Shown here: one piece after another, positions 55,601 through 64,000 of the stretch | Layout: the number at the start of each line of letters is the position of its first letter | How positions within the stretch are numbered: the first letter of the stretch is position 1 | From: Oryzias latipes | Lineage: Eukaryota; Chordata; Actinopteri; Beloniformes; Adrianichthyidae | Direction of reading: 5' to 3' | Length of the DNA: 64,000 bases | Assembly (NCBI RefSeq): GCF_002234675.1 | Contig: NC_019877.2 | Span: 4,371,041 to 4,435,040 of the forward strand | Program-made: the position numbers and the translations under genes | The notes under the pieces: model-generated | What the model saw: only the letters and a program-made list of their open reading frames with translations | What the model was told of the DNA's origin: nothing | The model's database searches: none

Positions 55601-58600
55601 AAATTTGAAAACAAAATTCAAATAAGGAAAGAAAATGTCTGAAGATGGGGCAAGAATTCTTATTCTCTAATAAAGAATTCGAGTCACTAAAACATGTTCT
55701 CTTAACAAAGATGTTTTTGAAACTGAAAACTTTATAGATAAAATTATTTTTCTTGCAATACAGAAAATATCTATTTTTCTTGAAACCAGGAGTGTTTACT
55801 TAAGATTCGCTTTTTGCAGTGCACGACTGATCGAAATGTATTTCATCATCTGACCTTAAGTCTATTCTTTTTGTAATGCCTTGTTTTGCGTCCCCTTTCA
55901 CTCGGGGCATCAGAAGTCACCTGCTTCCACCAAACCCTGCCAGGTAACTGCTGAACTGACATTATGAGCACTTTCTTTGTTACTTTCTGCTTGCTCCCAA
56001 CAATCCGCCTTTCTCACTGATGCAGTCTTACTTGGCATTGCCACCTGGCAGCAAGCCTGGAGCTGTTGTCTGGAGCTGTCTGCCAGCATACATAAGGTCA
56101 CCCGGACGTCCCTCCGTGCTAGCAGGGGGTCCAGCCTTCTGGATGTGTGGGTGCACGCTCTCTGAATGTGGAACCGTCCCAGCTCCTTTCTTGTTTATCT
56201 TTTTTCTTTCTTTCTTTGCATTTTAATTCACTCCACTCCGTGTTGTCACCTTGAACCTGCGTAACGCCGCAGTGAGCGGGTGAGCGTGCATAATCGAGCG
56301 CTCTGACGGGCGCGTGCCCCGTGCTGTCGGAGAGTCCCTGCAGGCTGCAGATGGTTCGCGTCTCCGCTGCCTCCGGCACCGACCCAGACCAGTTTGGCGG
56401 GCCAAAGTCACTGCTGTGACAAAAAGTCGAGCAATCTGCCCACTCTGCACAAAATGTTTGGGCTGAACAGGGCTTTATTATAAAACAGGAGGTGTATTTA
56501 TCGGACATGATTAGCAAAAAAGGAGTCCCTTCGAAAAAAGAAATTCTTCAAAAGTTTAGTTTTTCTACCACTAGAGGGCACTCTAACTCCACCTTTTGTG
56601 CTGTTTGCCACCAAGTGAAATTGGGTGTAAAAGAACTGGCTGCTGTGGTGTTTCTAACTATGATTAATGGCACCGTTCAAAGGTAAGGAGCTCAGAGGAT
56701 AACTTTTTTTTAACTGTAAGCAACAGTGCTGTGGATATGGAGGGGGGGGGGGGGCATCAGTAGCAAAGACATAATGTGTTTATAGGCAGGTGGGGAGAAA
56801 GGACGCAGTGCATTTATAGCTCATGGCTGCGGGCGCCGCCGCGTCATGTGATCAGGTGAGGTATAAACCCTGCTGGCCTTTGAGCTCTCCGTGGTCACAC
56901 CTCCACCAATTACTTCATCAAGTCTGACTGCCCGTGTGTGTGTGTTCACACAGCCCCCGGGGTGCAATGATGGGAGCAGACGCCTGCTCTTTCACTCTCG
57001 GCAGGTGAGAACATATTCATCACCCAGGCCTGCCAAGTCTGGAGACACGGCGACTGTTGCTGCCCGTCTCCATCGCTTCTGCCCTCGCTGCTACCAACAC
57101 GGTTTATCCTGCAGATTAAACAACCAAACGCAGACAAAACTCTCACCGGGCTAATGCTGCAGCTAATCATTTGAAATAAAATAGGATTTGTGGGAAGCTG
57201 ATGGATGGAAGAGCTGGGGAGGAAAAGCTTTCACAGGAATGATGAGGAATCCATCTCGGACATAATGGCAGCTTCATGATTTCACAGGACAATACGATGG
57301 ACAGTCTTGAAAAAAAAAGATCAATTGGCCATGAATACACACACCTGAATTAAAGCCAGAGCTTTCATTTATTTCTTATTTTTTAAGAAAATCACTGTCC
57401 AAAGCGTGGGTGGAGATTTGAATCTGCAGTTACTACTGTCACATCAGAAATACATCATGAATGACAAGCATATAGTATTAAGATATAAAATATACTTTTG
57501 TTATTTTTGTTTTGAAAATTGTAACCGGATTTTAAAGCTCTAATACAGGAAAAAATGGATACACCCTCAAAGTGGATTTTCTAATCTTAGTATTTGGAAA
57601 AAACATTAAACAAATCATCTGGTTCAGGGCTTCTTTTTGTCAATTTAGGTAAAAGAAGAAGAAAAAAATACTGCTTTTCTTTTGAAAATCTTAAAAATAA
57701 ACTCCAACAAACAAGAGGTTCAGCCTTTTGATGACCTTACAAAAAAAACTGGAAAAGGTTTTCAGTTATTGAAGCTTCAGAATTCACAAATTACTTATTT
57801 TCTTTTTATATTTTCATTGTTTTTCCCTCCCCGTCAATGAAATGTGTTGTACCTTTTGGATTAGTCAAGTTTTGGTATAATTTGGCTCAATTTATGATTA
57901 AAAAACAAGAAAAAAATATTGTTTTTTTCATAGTGCATTATCTAAACCAAATCATTCATTATTTTATTATTGCAGCCTAAAACTAAAACACCACAAGCAT
58001 GACAAAGTTTAGGTAACCCACACAACATGATTAAGGGAAACAAGGAGATAAATTGAGGTCCTAAAAGGTTAAATAAGAACAAAAAAAGTATTAACTTCTT
58101 TCTTTTTCTGTTAAAAAGTCTATTTAAATCTATGAAATCTGTATGAAAAGGCCAACTATGGAATTAAGGCAGAAATCCATAAAAACTTAACTTTTGTCTA
58201 ATTCTAGCAACGGAACAAACAAAAAAGTTTATTTTGCTCAGATTTAATTGAAACTTCTCAGGCCCTTCTTAAAAAATCTTTGGTCTATTACATCTTTTTA
58301 AGAATAAATGTGTTTATTTAGGCTCATTGTGAGCAGCAAAAAGATTGTATTTAAAAAAAGAAGAACAAAATCTGATCTCCTGAGACACAGAGCCTCTCTG
58401 ACCGCTTTTATTTCTACGGTCAAAAATCGAACCAATAAACCCAGCAGTCAAATAAAGAATTATTCCACTGCATTGATTTTCAGCTGTAATTTTAAAGCCT
58501 TGAAAAACACAAAAATTGAACCAAATTAATTAAAAGCTGCAAGCAGGAGAACAAACTCTGAACTACTGCGATTAAACCCAACAACATGAGATCCTGTGTA

Positions 58601-58770
58601 GGTGGGAACAACGGGGATCTTTACTCACATTCCTTCGACATGCCGACTTCCAGGCACTTCTGTAACCGACAGTACTGGCAGCGGTTGCGGGTGACTTTGT
58701 TGATGATGCAGTTCTTCTCCCGGTGACAAGTGTACACCATGTTTTTCTGGATGCTTCTCCGAAAGAAGCC
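49455..58770 (-). CDS. rara: Retinoic acid receptor alpha, partial (second zinc finger to C terminus)
   Basis: Exons: 58770-58629 (142 nt), 51748-51588 (161), 51495-51319 (177), 51242-51038 (205), 50950-50792 (159), 49651-49455 (197 with stop). These lengths and phases are those of vertebrate RAR genes. The first exon starts at [20 protein letters not shown], so the first zinc finger, the A/B domain and the 5' UTR are beyond 64,000. The hinge begins [17 protein letters not shown]. The ligand-binding domain runs from about [20 protein letters not shown] to the last helix, with [12 protein letters not shown] as the AF-2 helix. The tail [20 protein letters not shown] is the RAR-alpha-specific F domain; beta and gamma differ. 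RARs bind retinoic acid and, with RXR, DR5-type elements. Linkage to pyyb leans toward raraa, but the a/b paralogue is not proved. Confidence 0.93.
49830..50000 (-). repeat. Dispersed repeat family R, 5' fragment in a rara intron
   Basis: Read on the minus strand: 'TCTACAGAGCGGCAAGAGTTC'-like phrase with flanking 'CGTTTCGTTTC' and 'ATGCTGTTTTTAGCTGAATT'. The order is as in the 12.2-kb copy, but more diverged. Confidence 0.4.
50708..50756 (-). other. 22-bp near-perfect hairpin in a rara intron
   Basis: ATGCGGTGATCGTAATTGAAAG (50,708-50,729) and CTTTCAATTATGATCACCGCAT (50,735-50,756) pair over 21 of 22 positions with a 5-nt loop. It lies about 35 nt downstream of the donor of the 159-nt exon, in the direction of transcription. 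It may be a foldback end of a mobile element or a structured intron element. Confidence 0.8.
50792..51748 (-). CDS. rara: rara exons for hinge and most of the ligand-binding domain
   Basis: Exon 51748-51588 encodes the hinge and helix 1 approach ([20 protein letters not shown]). Exon 51495-51319 encodes [20 protein letters not shown] and [20 protein letters not shown]. Exon 51242-51038 encodes [20 protein letters not shown] and LTNRTQ-like [20 protein letters not shown]. Exon 50950-50792 encodes [20 protein letters not shown] and [19 protein letters not shown]. All junctions are GT-AG and in phase. Confidence 0.92.
54790..55390. repeat. Probable interspersed repeat in the rara intron
   Basis: 'CCCGCCATGTTGGAACCAGA' with 'TTGGAGCCAGCGGGTACTTC', 'CTATGGCAACCACTCTCACC' and 'AGTCTATGGGATTTTGGCTT' is a style of sequence I associate with common teleost interspersed repeats. 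Boundaries and class are not visible. Confidence 0.35.
56230..56430. promoter_or_regulatory. CpG-rich block inside the rara intron
   Basis: The local sequence is far richer in CG than its surroundings (for example 'GAGCGCTCTGACGGGCGCGT'). It lies downstream of the second zinc-finger exon, so it cannot start a full-length receptor. It could be an enhancer, an internal promoter or a decayed GC-rich element. Confidence 0.3.
58629..58770 (-). CDS. rara: rara exon for the second zinc finger of the DNA-binding domain
   Basis: This 142-nt exon encodes [20 protein letters not shown], then [20 protein letters not shown] and EVGMSKE. All four Cys of the second zinc finger are present. The donor GTGAGT splits a Ser codon, exactly as in other RAR genes. 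Leu in QKCLEVG replaces the Phe common in mammalian RAR alpha. Confidence 0.94.
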
Positions 58771-60025
58771 CTGCGTGGCAGAAGAACGCAGCGGTGAGGC
58801 TAAACAAACCACAGCACGGCTCTATAGGATGCTGCTACACCTTTAATCCAGGTAAAACAAAGCAGCATGTTTTTCAGGATGAAATAGGGGTTGATATTAG
58901 GAAAAAGCCAACAATACCACACACCGATGCAGATGAAAAGCACTAAACCATCAAGCAGTTAAGTCCATAAAGGGCTTAATCTGAGACATATGGCGCATTC
59001 CATTTAGAAATGAAGCCGGAAATGGCGGTGGCTTCTTCCCCGAGCCAACAGCATTCCAGTTTATTACAGAAAACCAGCGGAGCTTGCTCATTTGCCAGAA
59101 GAACTACTGTACTGTCAACAGTCGTATAGGCTCATAATGTTGCCCACCAGCTTGTCTATATAAGGTTTAAAGGAAAAAGAAAATGCTTTTGAGATGTTAA
59201 AAAGCCTCAAAGGGTTTTAGGTCAAAAGCCACGTGGTTGGCACACAACTGTGACCCAGTTCAGAAAGCTTCAAATAAGTCATTGTCGATCCAGGCCAGCA
59301 GACAGAGGCGTGCAGGAAGAGTTCTGCATCACAGGGTTGTGTAAGGCCAATAAATGCATCTGTCCTCCTAAATCCAAAAGTTTCCTCTGATTCCTTGGGA
59401 TTACAAACACAAATAAATTCATGTACCAGAGGAATTTTCTCTGCAAATGTCAAACCAAACATGATTCCAAAGCTTCCTTCTATTTTTCTCGTTTGGGGCG
59501 TTGTAAACACATACCCATGTGACACTCGACAACAATAACAAATCAGCGGAGAAGCATCTAGTTATTTTTAATACCATGCGACCGAGGAGAAGAAAGTATT
59601 TGCGTTAATCCCAGTGGTTCTGTTGATTAAACATGTGTGTCAAAAAGATAAAAAAAAAAGGGGTTAATGCAAATCAAGAACAAGTGGGTAAGCAGGCAGC
59701 GAGCCTGGCTGTGGATGAGAGCGCCACAGGTCAGGACTGATGTAACCGAGTGGGTAATGTTTTGATGGGCAGCGGCGGCGGGAGATAAGAGAGGGAGGGG
59801 GAGCTTCCAGGGAGCCTCATCCCACGCCGAAGGATTAGCTTTGCTAGCCGACAGATGGCCGGTGGACGTAAGCCCTACGGTTTGTCCTTTGGAGATCACC
59901 AGCCTCTTCTCACATCTCCTGTCCACCACCACAGAGGGGAAGTGACTCCCGTTTCAGATGGACTACAAAAGGGAAGCCTGCCTGGCCTGCCATGCTTCTT
60001 TAAGTTTTGATGGTTTCTATTTAAG

Positions 60026-60540
60026 GCTGTGTCCGAATGGTTCCTCGTTTATAAGAGATCTGGAAAAGAAGCCCTCTTTATTTTATGACTATCCATATAC
60101 ATGTTTTAGGGCTGTAAAACTCCTCACTGACAAACACTTTTACAGCTTTTTCACTTTTAAACTCAAATTTCAAACTTGTGTAGAAAAGTGAGTCCAGTAT
60201 CATAGACGGAAAACAAAGATCTGCTCACGATCAAAGATTTAACCCATTCAAATTAATGAGAATATACATAAATCCACTGTTCTGATGATGAAAACTTGGA
60301 TGATATATAAAAAAACGAATGCATATACCTTTTATTAACGCAATGCATTGTGGTCTATATTTGCGAGTCTGGTGGGCATCGATGCACACTCGTTTTCCTC
60401 AGAGATTTCTGGGAAATTTCCGAAATTCCAAGTGGCCCAACTGAAGCGCAATCAAGGATCAGTGAGTGAATTCCTACATAACCTCAGAGTGAGCGCTCAA
60501 CACAGAAGCTTTAGCTCCAATGTTCACCCTCTTTGAATTA
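60026..60540 (+). mobile_element. Harbinger-like MITE relic
   Basis: It starts 'GGCTGTGTCCGAATGG', a typical fish Harbinger tip, and has 'GCAATGCATTGTGGTCTATA' inside, comparable to 'CGCAATGCATCTTGGGATAT' in the 23.64-kb MITE. Its first part also matches 640-775. The 3' end is not clear. Confidence 0.45.
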
Positions 60541-62419
60541 CCGTAACGATTTAACCGTTTGCGCAAATAACGTAATTCCAACTGATTCTGATGTGGAGGG
60601 AAGCAGCTTTGTGCTGATGTGCAACACTTAAGTGTTGGAATTACAATAATTGCGCAAAAGGTTGAGGAGTTTTGTACATAGAAAGTGTTGTCATTTGTGT
60701 CGATACGTGTCAACACCACAGCTCTGAACGCACATTTATGCGTGTTTACCACAACCTTTTCATTGGAAGTGTGTCAATCAGAAATGGTGACATCAAAGGC
60801 GGTTCTGACATTCTGGTGAAGACGAGGTGGATTGTCGTTTTGCTGTTATTTGTGTCTGCTGATGCCGGGGGTGGGAGGGGGTGGGGGTGGGATTAGTCTG
60901 TGGTTTCTGTGCGAGCGTCCATCATCTCCTCTTTGATCCGGTGTCCTGACCCAGACCTCGGGGTCATAAGGGGATTGACCCACTCCCTCCTGAAACCACA
61001 AAGCGCAGGTGCCCCCTCGCATCTCTTGATTGGGTGTTGCTAACGGTTTGCCAGCCCCCCCCCCCCCCCTCTCTCTTTTCTCCTCGGAGTCGGTGCTTCC
61101 TGCGGCTTTTAAGCCTCTTTTTGTATCAGCACTTAATCCAACGGGCGACAAGAGCCCTCAGCGGGTCTGACAGCCACCCTGCAGCGTTTGGAGGAGATGA
61201 GAGCTGCCAGAATGTTGGGGGGGGCACAGATGGGCAACAACACAATTGTGTTTACTCGTTCTGTGCGCCCTTCAACAGCGTTCTTCACGGTGACCTTTGA
61301 TGAGCCTCGTGTGTTCGTGGGCTACTGTACAAGTGTGTGGAGGGATGCAAGAATGCAATGTTTGGGAGCAGTGGGGGTATTGAGTTCACGCGGAAGCGCA
61401 GGAATCCCGTCCTCCACGACTTTCCTGCTGTTCCCAGATTAAGAAGGCCTTCCCAGCCTCCCGCTGGGATCCTGCACGTGTGATCATTGCTGCGCCCCCG
61501 AAACCGCAAACGCTGCAAACCACACCCCACAGCAGACGTGCGTCTGGTATGACAGTTAGCAGAAGAAAAAAAAAATCAAAGAGGGGACGAACGTTCAAAC
61601 TAGGAGATGCGGGGCTGATATGCAGTGAACACAAGGAAGACATATCGTTTTTCTCCGCATTCCCATGCCTCCAAGACAAAAACATAAACATGAGGGGGTG
61701 GGCATGCATATTTAATGCTTAAGTGTTAATATCTGCAGGGGATTCCTGGTAAGTATGTGCAGGCGGTAGAGCTTGAACAACAAACGAACGAGCAGTCTCC
61801 ATGCAGCAGAGCTCAGCACGCACCCCCTGGTTCCTACGTTCGCTGCAGCCCCCCAGGAAATGCTTTTGTAGTTTGGCACGCTGCAGCACAGCTCAAGCAG
61901 CTAACCCCCGTCTTACCCCAGTCTCCAATGAGGCGCCATATACATTCACACGCCTGTAGTCTTGAATTATTAACCAGGCTATGCCAAGTCATCTCCTCTG
62001 AAGTTGGAGATACGGCAAAGGCAGCCTCCATTTTTTAAATTAACACTGCAGATATCAAAGGGGCGGCTGGATTCCAGCAGCTGATCTGAGCTGCTGAACC
62101 CATTTTTCTGAACCGACAAATTAAAACATCAGCTGGTTAACCAGTTCACACATGAAGATGACTCAATTCCGAAATCAGCCGTACCCACAGGAAGCTGGGA
62201 CAGATATTTCAAATTTGAGAATTTGATTAGCAACACTGTCACTGTACTGACAACATCACATGAGCAGGCTTGTTTTTTTACTCTCTGCGTTTAGTGCACA
62301 CATTGTTGAAAGATGATAAACTTTTAATATTGTTTTACATTCATTTTAGATTAATAACTCGCCACAGTCAAAAAGAAAAAATCGAATGAAGGTCAAGCTA
62401 ACCTTTCCTCACACGTCAT

Positions 62420-62525
62420 GATCTTTTTCAAAGTGTTCCCAGTTGTCTTTTAATTATGATTATGCTGTTTATAGCCAAAATAAATTAACCATTTTTAGGA
62501 CGTAGTTTCTGCATTTCTGCGTTTT
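62420..62525 (+). repeat. Dispersed repeat family R, 5' fragment
   Basis: 'TTTCAAAGTGTTCCCAGTTG' followed by TCTTTTAATTATGATTATGC and TTTTTAGGACGTAGTTTCTG matches the start of the 12.2-kb copy, then ends. Confidence 0.5.
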
Positions 62526-62599
62526 TTCTCCCTCATCCCAACAATCCTATTTTCTTCTTATATGTTCTCTACCGAACACCAAAAATAGGATTTGGTAGA

Positions 62600-62735
62600 G
62601 AACCCCACCTTGCCACCAGAGGCATGGTGGGGTCAGTGTCTTGCCCAAAGACACTTCGACACATGGCGGGAATCAAACCTGCATGTTAAGATCATGGGTC
62701 GACCGCCCTACCGCTGCACCATGGCCACCCCAATG
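62600..62735 (-). mobile_element. tRNA-derived SINE, head and body
   Basis: On the minus strand GGGGTGGCCATGGTGCAGCG begins the element, with A-box TGGTGCAGCGG (62,721-62,711) and B-box GGTTTGATTCC (62,679-62,669). The body 'GTGTCTTTGGGCAAGACACT' followed by GACCCC is a well-known fish SINE sequence. It lies in a rara intron. Confidence 0.8.
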
Positions 62736-64000
62736 GGGTACAGGAGATGATTAGTCCAAAACATACACATCATATGATCAGAGATAAAGAAAGTGGGACA
62801 TTTTCACACTACACAAGTTCCTGTTTAGCTAAAAAAAAAAAGATCTTCTAATTCATATTAATAGTTTGGGTATCTTTCTGATTAGAAGACATCCCTCTGA
62901 AGCCTTACAGTTGCTTATCAGAGCAGCAATGCTTCCCTAATTAGTGAATGCTTGTGTGTTGGTGGGAAGCAAGGGGGCAGCTCTACAGACTTTACATCGA
63001 CTGGTATGTAACCCATTAGCACGTAACCTGAGACTAGAAGTTCAGAAAAACTGCTCAGGGTCACAGAAAATATTGATACAAACTACAGCGGCAAAACTCT
63101 GCTGTGACTCACCGCCCCAAACATCTGCATTAAGGTGAAATGACGTGCAGCTGCAGAGAAAATGCATTAGCTGAACCCATTTCAACTTACTCCTCGTGAC
63201 CAAAATATTTGTCTCAAAGTTTTGAAACATGGGTTATGAAATCTGATTACATACTTCAGAGGAAATTCAATCAAACCAGCTCCTCACATGCTCAGGCTGA
63301 CTTTCCTATCGGATTCACTGACATGCAAAGGGTTGCACACCTCCTTTGATCTTTCCACAGTATTGGAAGAACACTTGTGCAGTTGGGTGTAACTGCATTT
63401 TGGACGCCTGCAGAAAAAGGGAACAGGAGCCGGCCCAGATTTGCTGTTGAGTTTTTATATGTTCCATTGGGGAAGTGGGTTAAGTTTCACGGATCACTCG
63501 GAGGGTTGGTGTTTAAAGGGCTATGGGCGTGCGATATACGCGCACTCCCCTTCCCCACCCACCGCCCTGCGCTGAGGCCCTCACTGGCCTCCCGTCGGTG
63601 TCAGTGAGTTCAGCTGCAGCCCCTGAACCCCGTCCACAGCAACAATTGCACCCACACAGAAGGTCTCTTCCAAATAAAGCAATATCATCTGCAAAAAAAA
63701 ATGATTTTCTTTTTTGCCTTTATGGTGATAACATTTTATCTTAATTTTCCGCGGATCCCTCCTCTTCCTCAGCATCCTCCTCTAAGCAACCACATATCCG
63801 CCTTTTGACAGCAGCAGGATAAGGAGTTCTGTGTTAGCAAGAGAACATGCACGCACGCACAGCAGCCATCAACTGATAATAAAGCAGATGGGGGTTGCGA
63901 AGCCTCTTTAGCACCTGTGCAACAGGGCGCCATTGATCTTTCGCAATTCAGCAAAGCGAACAACCTTCAGAAAGCAGAAAATCTTCACGGACTTCCCAAA

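Larger units (their letters stand above)
51749..58628 (-). other. Large rara intron (6.9 kb)
   Basis: No exon was found. It holds many G or C homopolymer tracts (52,468-52,482; 52,803-52,825; 52,997-53,010; 53,198-53,212; 53,526-53,538; 56,742-56,754) and a GGGGA repeat at 52,977-53,000. It also holds fish repeat-like sequence at 54,790-55,390, a CpG-rich block at 56,230-56,420 and AT-rich sequence from 57,300 on. Confidence 0.6.
58771..64000 (-). other. Start of the next rara intron, running out of the window
   Basis: I looked on the minus strand for the first zinc-finger exon (CxxCxDKSSGYHYG type) and did not find it. The stretch holds a Harbinger-like repeat at 60,026-60,540, a C run at 61,055-61,069, a family R fragment near 62,420 and a SINE at 62,600-62,735. 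The ORFs are unsupported. Confidence 0.55.

Noticed and set aside
61285-61310. Retinoic-acid response element near TGACCTTTGA in the rara intron
   Set aside because: Only one good half-site is present. The partner half-site is weak, so chance is the simpler reading.

Overview
The window is nuclear DNA of a ray-finned fish, most likely a percomorph teleost. The evidence is multi-exon vertebrate genes with GT-AG introns, fish-type tRNA-derived SINEs, Tc1 and hAT relics, long TA, poly-G and poly-C tracts, and a mature PYY peptide of the kind fish biologists call PYYb (the former 'peptide Y'). The species cannot be fixed from the sequence alone. There are no rRNA or tRNA genes, CRISPR arrays or operons.

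Layout. Positions 1-15,400 are gene-poor. They hold one intronless orphan reading frame on the plus strand (about 1393-2949), a complete 1.4-kb non-autonomous hAT element with a perfect 8-bp target duplication (3664-5057), and scattered SINE, hAT and dispersed-repeat fragments. A GC-rich block at 15.5-15.8 kb looks like a first exon or promoter on the minus strand. After this come four protein genes, all on the minus strand: pyyb (16142-18120, complete, 97 aa), tut1 (27164-36043, complete, 10 exons, 794 aa), mki67 (36706-44959, complete, 14 coding exons, 1982 aa) and the 3' two thirds of a retinoic acid receptor alpha gene (49455-58770, six exons; the first zinc finger and the N terminus lie beyond 64,000). 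I assembled all exons by hand from GT/AG junctions. The summed reading frame closes exactly for pyyb, tut1 and mki67, and the phases agree across the six rara exons.

The genes have unrelated jobs: a gut/brain peptide hormone, a U6 terminal uridylyltransferase / nuclear poly(A) polymerase, the mitotic chromosome-surface protein Ki-67, and a nuclear hormone receptor. Mki67 and tut1 are tandem, with about 0.4 kb between the Ki-67 poly(A) signal and the tut1 start codon.

The most unusual structures are: a 1.87-kb minisatellite of 93 consecutive 20-bp units with no visible indel inside tut1 intron 5, next to inverted degenerate copies of itself and a 280-bp inverted-repeat element; three separate tandem-repeat classes inside mki67; an orphan gene with a recent 300-bp internal duplication; a 22-bp near-perfect hairpin just inside a rara intron; and a Harbinger-like MITE nested in a SINE. 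I found no clearly new multi-gene system. The orphan gene and the tut1 intronic repeat are the best candidates for undescribed biology.
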